Notes under the pieces: generated by a model
Told to the model about the DNA's origin: nothing
Seen by the model: the letters and a program-made list of their open reading frames with translations, nothing else
Databases searched by the model: none
Shown: positions 46,062 through 55,403 of the stretch, piece after piece
How the letters are laid out: every line of letters starts with the position of its first letter
How positions within the stretch are numbered: position 1 is the first letter of the stretch
Source: Alteromonas sp. C1M14
GTDB taxonomy: Bacteria; Pseudomonadota; Gammaproteobacteria; Enterobacterales; Alteromonadaceae
Length of the DNA stretch: 64,000 nucleotides
Direction of reading: 5' to 3'
Assembly (NCBI RefSeq): GCF_018860965.1
Contig: NZ_JAHKQF010000009.1
Location: 1-64,000, forward strand
Translations under genes and position numbers: made by a program

Positions 46062-46976
46062 ATGAACTATCGCCCCTTACTCTTTTTGTTTACTCTGCTA
46101 AGTTTCACTTCGTTGACGGCCTGTACGTCTGTCTCTGAGAGACAAGAGCTACTCCCTCCAACGACTAACGTTACTGTTGAGGATGTGCGCTCCTTCGCTG
46201 CAGTTAATGAGCAGATAACAGCGCTAAACAATTTATACGGTGCCGAAAATGTACTGGTGGTGTCTGATATCGACAATACCTTGCTTACCAGCACTTCAGA
46301 TTTAGGCGGTGATATCTGGTATCAGTGGCAACGGGGGAAGCTGCCCTTAAAACCAAGCCCAGAGCAAACGGTAAACTGCCTATTTGAAGATGCCATCGGC
46401 CTGTTGTATGAACTGAACCCCATGGTATTAACCGAGCCAGATTTACATCACATGGTGGCGCAATGGCAACAACAAGGAAACGCTGTCATCGCCCTAACTT
46501 CCCGCTCTCCGAAGTACCGCACTGCCACTGAACGGGAGCTGTATCGCAATGGTTTCGACTTGGCCACCACCGCCATTAAAGAGACAGATTTACCCTCTGA
46601 TTCGCTAACGGTATACCGACAAACCTTAGCAAGGGAAATGAGTTACAGCCGGGGCATTATGATGACCACTGGTATGAACAAAGGCACCATGCTGCATTGG
46701 CTATTAGCCCAAACAGGGCAAACATACCAAGCCATCGTATTTATTGATGATTCAAAAAAGAATATTGATGATATGAATACCAGTTGGCAAGGAGACACCG
46801 TTCCTATGCATATTTTCTACTACACACGGGTAGAACATGAACGCATCAGCGCCAATGGAAGCGTCTTAACCGCTCAACAGGCGGATAAAATGGCCCGTGA
46901 TTACCAAACCCTGACCACCACACTACAACAGGTATTCCCTGCCCGCCCTGCTCAGCAATGTCTCAGCGTTCAATAG
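46062..46976 (+). CDS. DUF2608 HAD-like lipoprotein
   Basis: 304 aa. Lipobox LTAC with Cys near residue 21. The HAD fold is indicated by motif I VVSDIDNTLL, motif II ALTSRSPKYR, and motif IV FIDDSKKNIDDM. These match the DUF2608 family of exported HAD-like phosphatases of unknown substrate. It ends 1 bp before the start of arfB, so the two are probably translated together. It may hydrolyse phosphate esters in the periplasm. Confidence 0.82.
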   Translation: MNYRPLLFLFTLLSFTSLTACTSVSERQELLPPTTNVTVEDVRSFAAVNEQITALNNLYGAENVLVVSDIDNTLLTSTSDLGGDIWYQWQRGKLPLKPSPEQTVNCLFEDAIGLLYELNPMVLTEPDLHHMVAQWQQQGNAVIALTSRSPKYRTATERELYRNGFDLATTAIKETDLPSDSLTVYRQTLAREMSYSRGIMMTTGMNKGTMLHWLLAQTGQTYQAIVFIDDSKKNIDDMNTSWQGDTVPMHIFYYTRVEHERISANGSVLTAQQADKMARDYQTLTTTLQQVFPARPAQQCLSVQ

Positions 46977-46977
46977 T

Positions 46978-47394
46978 ATGACAATTGCCATTACCGGTTC
47001 ATTGGCTATCGATGACGCCGAAGTAGACATGACAGCCATTCGAGCCCAAGGCTCGGGTGGTCAGAATGTGAATAAAGTGAGCAGTGCTATCCATTTGCGT
47101 TTTGATGTTAAGGCTTCCAGCTTACCGGATCCCATTAAACAACGCCTCTTGGCAAAAGCAGATAGCCGCTTAACGGCCGAAGGCGTTTTCATCTTAAAAG
47201 CACAAAATTTTCGTACTCAGGAACAAAACCGAGCCGATGCCCTGAATCGACTCATCACCTGGGTAAAGGGCGCCACGGTAGTACAGAAAAAACGACGACC
47301 AACGCGAATCGGAAAAGGCGTGAAAAAACGCAGAGAAGCGTCGAAAAAACAACACAGTGAACGCAAGCAGCGACGGCAGAAAATCAACTTCTAA
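46978..47394 (+). CDS. arfB: Ribosome-rescue factor ArfB
   Basis: 138 aa (E. coli ArfB/YaeJ 140 aa). The GGQ catalytic tripeptide is at residues 27-29 in RAQGSGGQNVNKVSS, and the C-terminus is a basic tail (KKRRPTRIGKGVKKRREA onward) that enters the empty mRNA channel. It frees stalled ribosomes by hydrolysing peptidyl-tRNA when no stop codon is present. It starts one base after the DUF2608 stop and ends overlapping the convergent LacI gene by 4 bp. Confidence 0.95.
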   Translation: MTIAITGSLAIDDAEVDMTAIRAQGSGGQNVNKVSSAIHLRFDVKASSLPDPIKQRLLAKADSRLTAEGVFILKAQNFRTQEQNRADALNRLITWVKGATVVQKKRRPTRIGKGVKKRREASKKQHSERKQRRQKINF

Positions 47395-48452
47395 CCAACC
47401 CTCGCCACCTTATTTTGGCCATCGTCCGGTTGCAACGGGCTGGCGCAAGATTGCCGTTTTACCAACGAACAAGGTACAAGCATACGCGTGTTCACCGATT
47501 TAGGATTGTTTAGTTTATTCATTAACATTCTTGCCGCTTCACTGCCAATCTCGTATGGCTGCTGCTTTACAATGGTAATAGGCACTTTAAAAAATTCAGC
47601 CATAGGAATTTCTTCAAACCCTAGCAAAGAAACTTGTTGAGGGATGGCAATGTGTGCATTTTCCAACGCTTTTAACACATCAATGGTAATGGCAATTTGT
47701 TGGGTAAAAAACGCTGTAGGCGGATTCGCCATTTTCAGCATTTCTACCGGTGAACTTTGCAATCCTAGCTTGCGATTCCAGTGAATAATCAGTTCATCAT
47801 TGACCGCAATATTGTGTTTATTGTGGGCATCCACAAAGCCTTGGTATTTTTCTAGCCGCGATTTTACCGTCTCAAATTGCTGAGTGACAAAACTGATATT
47901 TCTGTGACCAAGACCAATTAAATATTCCGTGGCTTCAAAAGAGGCCCGTTTATAATCGGCCACCACGATGCCGGTATCACAGTCATCATGTTCTAACTGG
48001 AACTGCACTACCGGCACGGTATGGTTAGAAATCTCTTCAATTAGCGCCGCATTATTGCCGCAAGACGCAATAATCACTCCGTCCACATTTAACTGGCACA
48101 AGGCTGTCAGGGCGTTTTTTTCTGTTTTCGGTTCAAAGTCAGAATTATAAATAAACAAATCGTAGCCATGACTTTTACAGTAGTCATCCATGCCCCGAAT
48201 AGCCTGACTGGTATAGTAACTGGAAATATCCCGCACAATAACGCCAAGGGTGCGGGTTTTATTTGTTTTTAGGCTACGAGCAATATTGTTAGGGACGTAA
48301 TTTAACTCTTCTACCGCTTTTTGAAGACGTAAACGTGTATCTAATGACATAAAGTCAAAGCGACCATTTAGAAATTGAGATGCCGTACTCTTAGATACGC
48401 CGGCTTTGGTCGCCACGTCGATAAGTCTTACTTTATTTTTATTCATCTGCAT
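47391..48452 (-). CDS. LacI family regulator of the alginate locus
   Basis: 353 aa. N-terminal helix-turn-helix LIDVATKAGVSKSTASQFLN with hinge helix NYVPNNIARSLK, then a periplasmic-binding-protein-like effector domain (TLGVIVRDIS to the end). An unsaturated uronate or KDG is the likely effector. It is the last minus-strand gene after the TonB receptor and PL7 lyase, and CTAAAnCGGTTTAG operators flank the divergent promoters, as LacI proteins use. Probably a repressor of the whole locus. Overlaps the arfB stop by 4 bp. Confidence 0.92.
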   Translation of the reverse strand: MQMNKNKVRLIDVATKAGVSKSTASQFLNGRFDFMSLDTRLRLQKAVEELNYVPNNIARSLKTNKTRTLGVIVRDISSYYTSQAIRGMDDYCKSHGYDLFIYNSDFEPKTEKNALTALCQLNVDGVIIASCGNNAALIEEISNHTVPVVQFQLEHDDCDTGIVVADYKRASFEATEYLIGLGHRNISFVTQQFETVKSRLEKYQGFVDAHNKHNIAVNDELIIHWNRKLGLQSSPVEMLKMANPPTAFFTQQIAITIDVLKALENAHIAIPQQVSLLGFEEIPMAEFFKVPITIVKQQPYEIGSEAARMLMNKLNNPKSVNTRMLVPCSLVKRQSCASPLQPDDGQNKVARVG

Positions 48453-48505
48453 GTTTCTCTTACTAACATTCGGCTCGCATTGACGCCTAGAATTAAAAGC
48501 CTGTG

Positions 48506-49627
48506 CTATTGCACAGGCACTGCTTCACCTACATTTAAGTAAGAAAATGACACGCTGGTATAGTTACCGTTTTGCTTATCCGTTTCCCAATCGCCCGTTC
48601 CTGGACAGGCCGGATAACGGAAAGTGGGAGCATCTTTTGTGCTGCACTGGTTATACGCACCAACCTTAAAGAAAAGCCAGTCGTTTTTATACCCATTTGG
48701 ATCATCAAACGTATCCGTTTCACCGTTGCCATCCACGTTATTCGCCAGATTAATCTGATGCTTTACCGTGGGGTGATTATCAGCGGAAAATGTGAGATAC
48801 ATTATATCGCCATAAACATTCACGGTGTAACTAAAAGACTCACCTAGGGCAATGCCCTCATCTGCAGGATCGGTCTTATCATCCCAACCTACACCCCAAA
48901 CCGGGTAATCAATATCAATACGGTTAGCATCGTCCTCAACAAGATTTCGTTCATAGTTCCAAAATACAGAGCCGGTCTTATGCTGAGGAAATTTCTTATA
49001 ATAGATTTTTAACGGTTCGTTGCCCCAACCAAACCCCGAATCGTGGCTTCTAAGCTCATCGAGTTTGCCCGCATGAATTTGCCCTACCACCACAGAGTAA
49101 GCAGGCTCTTTGTCGCCATATTTCGCATTCACTGATACATGATTCACTTTAAGGGTCGCTTCCATGCGTCCACCGAGGGCGGCAAATTCATCAGCGCGGG
49201 GGTTGGATGTCAACGCAAAGTAGTTTTTAGGGCTATCCATGTCTGGCACATTGCCGTTTTCATCCACAAACACTTGCCGTAGTTCACTGCGAGTATTGGT
49301 GGAAGTCGGTGACGTAAAGGCTTTGTTTGCGGCGGCAAATACCATGTGATTGTTATCATCAAGGTAAAAGAAATCATCAACTTGGAAGGTTTGCAGATCG
49401 TTATTGTTCACCCTGTCGGCTGCGCCGTCGCCATCACTATCTAGTGGCAACAAGATATTCCAAGAGGACAGGTCAAACACCTCGCCAGGAGCCTTTTTGT
49501 GCATGCCGTTAGCCTGCTGCTCTTCTGAGTTTGCTGCTGGTGAATCGCCAGCATCATTACACCCTGCCAGCAATGTGGTGCCAAGTAACGCCATTGTAGC
49601 GGTACACGTTAATGTTAACTTTTTCAT
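48506..49627 (-). CDS. PL7 alginate lyase, lipoprotein
   Basis: 373 aa. Lipobox LLAGC with Cys near residue 22 anchors it, likely at the cell surface. The PL7 jelly-roll signatures are all visible: TRSELRQVF (the R(S/T)E(L/V)R motif), VVGQIHAG (QIH motif) and FFKVGAYNQC (YxKxGxYxQ motif). It cleaves alginate by beta-elimination, leaving unsaturated ends. It lies 53 bp upstream of the LacI gene and follows the TonB receptor, with a hairpin between. Confidence 0.95.
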   Translation of the reverse strand: MKKLTLTCTATMALLGTTLLAGCNDAGDSPAANSEEQQANGMHKKAPGEVFDLSSWNILLPLDSDGDGAADRVNNNDLQTFQVDDFFYLDDNNHMVFAAANKAFTSPTSTNTRSELRQVFVDENGNVPDMDSPKNYFALTSNPRADEFAALGGRMEATLKVNHVSVNAKYGDKEPAYSVVVGQIHAGKLDELRSHDSGFGWGNEPLKIYYKKFPQHKTGSVFWNYERNLVEDDANRIDIDYPVWGVGWDDKTDPADEGIALGESFSYTVNVYGDIMYLTFSADNHPTVKHQINLANNVDGNGETDTFDDPNGYKNDWLFFKVGAYNQCSTKDAPTFRYPACPGTGDWETDKQNGNYTSVSFSYLNVGEAVPVQ

Positions 49628-49663
49628 TGATTGTTCCAGATTATGTTGTCATTGATAACGCAG

Positions 49664-49748
49664 AAGAAAAAAGAAAAACGGCTAGCAAAAGATATTGAAG
49701 GGAGAGGTTAACTGCCATCTTATCTATAAATTTTGCTTTGCTAGCCGT
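49664..49748 (-). terminator. Hairpin and T-run between TonB receptor and PL7 gene
   Basis: ACGGCTAGCAAA (49678-49689) pairs perfectly with TTTGCTAGCCGT (49737-49748) over a 47-nt loop. On the minus-strand transcript it is followed by a U-rich tract with interspersed Cs. It can act as a partial terminator or RNA-processing site that lowers downstream lyase expression relative to the receptor. Confidence 0.55.
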
Positions 49749-49759
49749 GGAAATCAACC

Positions 49760-52696
49760 TTACCAGCGGGCTCTTACACCCACGGTAAAGCGTCGATCAG
49801 ACTCGCTGTATTGCCAGATACTGCCAAGTTCAGTGACCTGAGTCACAGGCTCGCCGGTCAAGTTCACCGCATTGGCAACCACAGTGACATGCTCGTTCAC
49901 ATCGTAGCTAGCAGAGAAGTCAAACTGACCTCTGGCGTCACGATAGTTGTTACCTAACGTTGGGTCATAATACGCAGCGTCCGGATCCGTACGGTTGTAG
50001 ATACCAGTCGCCAAGGCGCCGACTGGACGCACACGTTTTTCATCTTGGGTATCGAGATATTTATCACGCCAGTTATAGGCTAAACGAAGTTGAATACCTT
50101 CATTTTCCCAATAAATTTGACCATTGAAGGTATTGTTTGAAATATCTAATAGGGGGTTTCCATCGGGCTGCTCACTGTCGGCATAGGTGTAGTTCGCACT
50201 CACCCCTAAACCAGACCACAAACCGGGTAAGAAGTTAAACTGTTGTTGATACGCCAGCTCAAGACCTGTCACTTCACCGCTACCGCCATTCACATCAGTA
50301 TCAATAACAATACCGGTAAGGCCTGCATCTCGCTGGGCTTCAACGTAGGCTAGGTCTTGGTCTCCAGACACATAGTTCACATTGGCTTGGCTAACGCCTG
50401 CCACATCAAGCAAACACACGTTAACGTATTCGGTCACGTTTTGTCCGGCCACCGTATCTGAATCGGCCATACAAGAACTGCTAGACACAGTGAACGACTT
50501 TACGTCTTTGTAGAAAAGCGCCGCCGATACCATGCCCCCTTCACCGAAGTAATGCTCCGCTGACAGGTCATACTGGGTGACTCGATAGGGGTCTAGTTGA
50601 TAAGAACCTTGGGTACCGGTAACCAATGAGTTATCTACGTTTATAGCCGGACTTAATTCACCAAATTCAGGACGACGCATGACCTTGGCTGCGGCAAAGC
50701 GCAAAATGGTGTCGTTAGTTAATGTATAGGTGGCATTTAGGCTAGGCAGAAAATCTGAATACTCATTGGTGCCACTTTGATCATAGGTATTAGACGTTAA
50801 ATCCGTTTCGATATAACGGGCCCCTACCACTGCGGTTAAGCGATCGAAATCTAAATGGAACTGGGTGTACAAGGCTCGTGTTTCTTCACTAATTTGTGCA
50901 TAGGAACCCGTATTGCGCACCATGTTGTCGTCCAAAGAACCGGTGATCTCATGACTGCTGCCTGCTAACATTTGTTTTACCCGATCAAAGGTACCATTGA
51001 TGTTGTAAGCTAATTCAGCGCCATCATAAACATAGTAATGGGTAAGAGCATTGCTACCGGAAATGCCGGTTTGCTCAAAAGAGTTACTATAATTGACTTC
51101 CTTAAACCCGCCGTAGGCTTCATTAAACTCATCCACCCAAATTGGCGTGATGACACCATCATAGGAGACACTGGTTTGCAGGTTTTTCAGCTCACTACCG
51201 TTAACACGAAGATCGTATCGGTCTAATTCGTAGTCTCGGTCAGTGGTGCGCACACCCGCTTTAATCTTAGTAAGAAAGCCTAAACTGGCGAACGGCTCGG
51301 TATATTCCACATCAAAGCGAATGGCGGTTTCTTCATTATCTTCATTGTAACGCTGATGGGTAAACTGACGGATGGCCAGATTATCCGGATTAAGTAAGGC
51401 ATCAGGATCAGAAAACGCGACACCCGGCACCTTGTCACCATCTTGAGTCATGGTAAGTGTAAACAAATGCTCGGTTATCGTGCCGTCTTCTTCAAATTGA
51501 GAGCGAGAAATGGGTCGTAAGTTAAATTCTGAGTTAGTACGTAAGCTCTCAGATTTGGTATAGGCCACTTCACCGGAAATTTTCAGTTGATCGGTAATGT
51601 ACCACTCACCACCTAGCGCATTTGACATAGACTCATTGGTAGTGAAATCGGCCCATGTTTTTGGCTGTACAAATACACTCCCAGAGCCAAAGTTTTGCAA
51701 CTGGCCTTGGGCATCACCATAGGCATCGTCTAACACCAGATCGGAATAATCTTTACTGTCGTTCAGCACCGAATAGGCTTCCTGCCCACCATCTAGATCC
51801 GTAGAGTTAACATCTAGATAAATAAAGCCGTCAGCATTTTTTGGTGCCCACTGTAACGACAGGCCGATTGCCGTACGTTCACGTTGCTCTGTTTTTTGTT
51901 CAACGGTGTTTTGACTACGTACCAAGAAGTTGCCACCGGCGTTATTGGCTTCTTCGCTAGTACCATCGCCATCTAAGTCAAGCTCGGTGGGCGTAACCAG
52001 ATTGAAAAATTGGTCTCGGCGTAAGGTGCGATCTTGATAAGACACCACCACTGATGCGCCAAACGTACCGGCATCCCCTAAATCCCAATTTCTCCCGGCA
52101 GCGCCAGTAAACATGGGCGCCCAGTTTTCCGCTTTATCAGCATATTCACCATCCAATGTAATAGCCACTAGGGGCTCTTCTAACTCCAATGGACGCACTG
52201 TGGTCATATTGATGGTGCCGCCGAGCGCGCCTTCGATCATTTCTGGTGTGGGCGATTTAACCACTTCCACGGTTTTCAAAAAGCTTGAAGGAAAATCATC
52301 TAAACTAATACCACCACGACCACTTCCCGAAGTAGAACGGCCATTAAGTTCCACACGGTTTTGTGAAATACCACGAATGGTCACCGATTCCCCAACACCA
52401 AAGTCTCGACTGATGGAAACCCCGGTGATGCGCTGGAGCGCCTCTGCAATATTATTGTCCGGTAACTTACCAATATCTTCCGCAACAATGGCATCCACAA
52501 TGCGAGAATCAAAACGCTTTAATCGTGCTGATTCGGCAATACTGTTTGCAATGCCTCGCACTTCAATAACTTCTACCGGTTCTGAGGAATCAGATACTTG
52601 TGGGTTCTGCGTTTCCTGGGCAAAAGACGGCATCGATATCCCCACGGTGGTGGCAGATAAAATGGCAATAGTAAGTTTAGACAAGTTGTTATTCAT
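49760..52696 (-). CDS. TonB-dependent receptor for alginate oligosaccharides
   Basis: 978 aa from the ATG at 52694-52696, which has GGAGA eight bases upstream; a start at 52759 is in frame but lacks a site. Signal peptide ends near SFAQE. The TonB box region is EVIEVRGIANSIAESARLKR, then a plug with DNNIAEALQRITGVSI, GGISLDDFPSSFLKTVEV and the barrel ending FTVGVRARW. The 'VRGI..S...A...KR' plug start is typical of polysaccharide receptors of Alteromonadales. Locus position names the substrate as alginate oligomers. Confidence 0.93.
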   Translation of the reverse strand: MNNNLSKLTIAILSATTVGISMPSFAQETQNPQVSDSSEPVEVIEVRGIANSIAESARLKRFDSRIVDAIVAEDIGKLPDNNIAEALQRITGVSISRDFGVGESVTIRGISQNRVELNGRSTSGSGRGGISLDDFPSSFLKTVEVVKSPTPEMIEGALGGTINMTTVRPLELEEPLVAITLDGEYADKAENWAPMFTGAAGRNWDLGDAGTFGASVVVSYQDRTLRRDQFFNLVTPTELDLDGDGTSEEANNAGGNFLVRSQNTVEQKTEQRERTAIGLSLQWAPKNADGFIYLDVNSTDLDGGQEAYSVLNDSKDYSDLVLDDAYGDAQGQLQNFGSGSVFVQPKTWADFTTNESMSNALGGEWYITDQLKISGEVAYTKSESLRTNSEFNLRPISRSQFEEDGTITEHLFTLTMTQDGDKVPGVAFSDPDALLNPDNLAIRQFTHQRYNEDNEETAIRFDVEYTEPFASLGFLTKIKAGVRTTDRDYELDRYDLRVNGSELKNLQTSVSYDGVITPIWVDEFNEAYGGFKEVNYSNSFEQTGISGSNALTHYYVYDGAELAYNINGTFDRVKQMLAGSSHEITGSLDDNMVRNTGSYAQISEETRALYTQFHLDFDRLTAVVGARYIETDLTSNTYDQSGTNEYSDFLPSLNATYTLTNDTILRFAAAKVMRRPEFGELSPAINVDNSLVTGTQGSYQLDPYRVTQYDLSAEHYFGEGGMVSAALFYKDVKSFTVSSSSCMADSDTVAGQNVTEYVNVCLLDVAGVSQANVNYVSGDQDLAYVEAQRDAGLTGIVIDTDVNGGSGEVTGLELAYQQQFNFLPGLWSGLGVSANYTYADSEQPDGNPLLDISNNTFNGQIYWENEGIQLRLAYNWRDKYLDTQDEKRVRPVGALATGIYNRTDPDAAYYDPTLGNNYRDARGQFDFSASYDVNEHVTVVANAVNLTGEPVTQVTELGSIWQYSESDRRFTVGVRARW

Positions 52697-52776
52697 GTTG
52701 CTTCTCCAAAAGCTGGTCAGCTGCCACTTCACATGCACCACATGTCCTTGCTTACTCATGTGAAGTTACTGCTTTC

Positions 52777-52805
52777 TAGTAAACCGGTCTACTAAATCGG
52801 TTTAG
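52777..52805. promoter_or_regulatory. LacI-type operators before TonB receptor gene
   Basis: TAGTAAACCGGTCTACTA (52777-52794) is an 18-bp palindrome with one mismatched pair, and CTAAATCGGTTTAG (52792-52805) overlaps it by 3 bp. The second motif recurs at 53205. Central CG and AT flanks fit a LacI-family site. Confidence 0.7.
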
Positions 52806-52821
52806 CTAGCCGGTAAAAAAA

Positions 52822-52839
52822 TTCCTGGTCAGCCAGGAA
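52822..52839. repeat. Perfect 7-4-7 hairpin in alginate divergent region
   Basis: TTCCTGG/CCAGGAA with loop TCAG, 17 bp upstream of the operator cluster relative to the TonB gene. Its role is unclear; it may be a protein-binding site near the promoter. Confidence 0.4.
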
Positions 52840-53167
52840 ATTAACAATAAAGTTACATTTTATCGTAATTGCGTCAACAGTTGTGTCAAAAAAAGTTCAT
52901 TTTTTTAAAACATTTTTACGCTAACAAATGATAACCCCATGAAAATACTCAATTATTATTTTTTACCCTTTTTGGTATCACAACACAGGCCCCTTGTTAA
53001 AATCCATCCAAAAACTCCACCACCAATCCTGAATACCTTTAAATATTTCTCATAAAATTTACAAAAGATAGATTAACCACTGTATTAAAAGGATTTTTTA
53101 CCATTAGAATGCAACCAGATCGTTAACAAAATAAAGGCTTGATGTATCATTTCATTTACTTTTACCG

Positions 53168-53218
53168 TTGACAACGTAACTTCCTATGTTAGCTTACTGG
53201 GCAACTAAAACGGTTTAG
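53168..53218 (+). promoter_or_regulatory. SDR-side promoter and LacI-type operator
   Basis: TTGACA at 53168-53173 is a -35 match; the -10 is weak (around 53191-53196). CTAAAACGGTTTAG at 53205-53218 is the same operator as at 52792-52805 with one base changed, placed where it would cover the transcription start. This fits repression by the LacI protein. Confidence 0.6.
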
Positions 53219-53329
53219 CCCGGTATAAAAGCCCATCGGCTGCACTTCAGTTTTGCGCTAGAAATGCCACAAAAAAAGTGCCTCAGCCAAGGTTAAACAC
53301 GACTTTCTAATACGGTGGTGGATACAAAT

Positions 53330-54097
53330 ATGAACTCATTATCTGGTAAAAATGTCTTGGTAACTGGCGGTGCCAGCGGTATCGGTGGCGCTATTTCAGC
53401 AGAGCTTGCCTCCCAGGGCGCTCGGGTTATTGTGCATTACTTCCGTTCTAAGGATGCGGTGGAAGAACTAGAAAAAGAAGTGAAAGCCAATGGGGTGGGC
53501 GAAATCATTCCATTACAGGCGGATCTCACCAAAAAAGACACCGTGAACGCCTTCGCTGATGAAGTGAAAAAGCATTTTACTTGTTTAGATGTGTTGGTAA
53601 ATAACACCGGTGATCTGGTGGAACGACACACCCTAGACGATATCGACAACACGTTTTGGGAAAAAGTGATGGCAGTGAATGTCACTTCCATGATGATGGT
53701 GAGCCGTGCCATGTTACCGCTTTTACAACAAGCTCAAGACGGCGCATCTGTTGTGAATTTGTCTTCTCTTGCCGGCAGAAAGGGCGGCCATGGCGGCTCT
53801 TTAGCTTACTCCACCTCAAAAGGGGCTGTACTTACTTTCACCCGTTCATTGGCATCGGAACTGGCCGCTGATGATATTCGGGTCAATGCAGTGACACCCG
53901 GTCTTATTCTTGGCACCCGTTTCCATGCTACTCACACTACCGATGAATCCGCCAACAAAACCATCAGTGAAATTCCGTTAAAGCGCGCCGGTAACCCATT
54001 GGACGTTGCACGGGCTGTCGCCTTTTTAGCGTCGGAATATAGCGGTTTTATTACTGGGGCCACCCTCGACATCAATGGCGGCGTGTATATGGCGTAA
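53330..54097 (+). CDS. SDR oxidoreductase, probable DEH reductase
   Basis: 255 aa from the ATG at 53330 (GGTGG upstream); two GTG codons further upstream are less likely. Classical short-chain dehydrogenase: cofactor loop TGGASGIGG, NNTG, catalytic SLAG...Y-x3-K (AYSTSK), and C-terminal NGGVYMA. In alginate loci such proteins reduce 4-deoxy-L-erythro-5-hexoseulose uronate (DEH) to 2-keto-3-deoxygluconate with NAD(P)H. Cofactor choice cannot be settled. First plus-strand gene of the locus. Confidence 0.85.
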   Translation: MNSLSGKNVLVTGGASGIGGAISAELASQGARVIVHYFRSKDAVEELEKEVKANGVGEIIPLQADLTKKDTVNAFADEVKKHFTCLDVLVNNTGDLVERHTLDDIDNTFWEKVMAVNVTSMMMVSRAMLPLLQQAQDGASVVNLSSLAGRKGGHGGSLAYSTSKGAVLTFTRSLASELAADDIRVNAVTPGLILGTRFHATHTTDESANKTISEIPLKRAGNPLDVARAVAFLASEYSGFITGATLDINGGVYMA

Positions 54098-54146
54098 GCC
54101 ATTTTCGCCCCCCCTTAGAATTCATAACAAAAACAGAGGTAACAAG

Positions 54147-55391
54147 ATGTCATCACTTTTGAAAAAGATTATGGCGTTCGGCCCTGCGTTTTTTGCCATA
54201 GGCTACACCATAGGTACAGGCAGCGTGACATCCATGATTGTTGCGGGTAGCACCTATGGCATGGATTTGCTATGGGTATTATTTTTAAGCTGTTTGTTTT
54301 CCGGCGCACTTATCTATGCCTATGGCAATTACGCCATCGTGACTGGCGAAACAGCGTTATACAGCTTTAAAAAACACATCAAATTCGGCCGACCTATTGC
54401 CATCTTGATTATCGTGGGGGTGACATTCGGCCAGTGGAACTCATTGATGGGTATTTTAGGTATTTCCTCAAATATTATTTTCGAAATGCTTGCCCTCTAT
54501 GCCCCCTCGTTAAAGCCCTATAAATACGAATTAGTGCTGGGCATCGCTGTGAGTGTCATCAGCATTATGTACGCCATTATGCTAATTGGTAAGTACTCCT
54601 TGTTTGAAAAAATCCTGGTGATGTTTGTTTCCTGTATGGGGCTTTCCTTTGTATTTTCCCTGTTTATCGTTCACCCCATGCCCGCGGAAGTGGTGGCCGG
54701 TTTTGTACCGTCAATCCCCCAGGTTGAAGGCGGAAAAATGATGGTTGCCGCTTTTGTAGGCACCACCATGGCAGCGGCTACCTTTCTTTCTCGCCCCTTG
54801 TTTATTCAAGGTAAAGGCTGGGGATTGGCCAACTTAAAACAGCAAAAGAAAGATGCCTTTGTTGCTGCGTTTTTAGTTTTTGCCATTAGCGCGTCCGTGA
54901 TGGCCGTGGCCCAAGGTGCGTTATTTCACGAAGGCAAAAAAATTACCCACGTATTAGATATGGTTAATGCCTTAGAACCCATCGCCGGTAAAACTGCTTT
55001 AACCGTATTCTTTTTCGGCACCCTAGCCGCGGGCCTGTCTTCGGTATTCCCGTGTCTTTTAATTGCCCCTTTGCTCATTGCCGACTACCGTTCCGGTAAG
55101 CTCGATACCAATTCAAAACAATTTAGAATCATTACCGGTATTGCCTGTATTGTGGCGCTGATTATTCCCGTGTTCGGGTTTAATCCCATAAAAGGGCAAA
55201 TTCTTTCCCAAGTATTTAATGTTTTTGTTCTACCGTTAGTGGTGGCAGGGATATTAATCATGATAAACAAGCGGGAATTAATGAAAGGCTATACTCCAGG
55301 GAAGTTACTAAACACCGTACTTGGCCTGGCCTTATTGTTTGCCATTATCATTTCGGTTAATGGTGTCATCGCCATTGCGGAACAAATCTAA
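54147..55391 (+). CDS. NRAMP-fold transporter lacking metal motifs
   Basis: 414 aa from the ATG at 54147 (AGAGGTAA upstream). Eleven to twelve transmembrane helices follow the NRAMP/LeuT layout. The TM1 motif of metal transporters (DPGN) is replaced by GYTIGTGSVTS, and the TM6 metal motif (MPH) by GTTMAAATFLS. A divalent metal cannot be bound in the usual way. Placement between the SDR and kinase genes of the alginate locus suggests that it carries unsaturated uronate or a related sugar acid across the inner membrane, a job usually done by other families. Confidence 0.75.
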   Translation: MSSLLKKIMAFGPAFFAIGYTIGTGSVTSMIVAGSTYGMDLLWVLFLSCLFSGALIYAYGNYAIVTGETALYSFKKHIKFGRPIAILIIVGVTFGQWNSLMGILGISSNIIFEMLALYAPSLKPYKYELVLGIAVSVISIMYAIMLIGKYSLFEKILVMFVSCMGLSFVFSLFIVHPMPAEVVAGFVPSIPQVEGGKMMVAAFVGTTMAAATFLSRPLFIQGKGWGLANLKQQKKDAFVAAFLVFAISASVMAVAQGALFHEGKKITHVLDMVNALEPIAGKTALTVFFFGTLAAGLSSVFPCLLIAPLLIADYRSGKLDTNSKQFRIITGIACIVALIIPVFGFNPIKGQILSQVFNVFVLPLVVAGILIMINKRELMKGYTPGKLLNTVLGLALLFAIIISVNGVIAIAEQI

Positions 55392-55403
55392 GGGGTGGCA
55401 TTG

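Noticed and set aside
53315..53329. Two upstream GTG starts for the SDR gene
   Set aside because: The ATG at 53330 has a better-placed ribosome binding site and gives a normal SDR N-terminus.
54147..55391. Manganese/iron transporter MntH
   Set aside because: The DPGN motif of TM1 and the MPH motif of TM6 are both absent.
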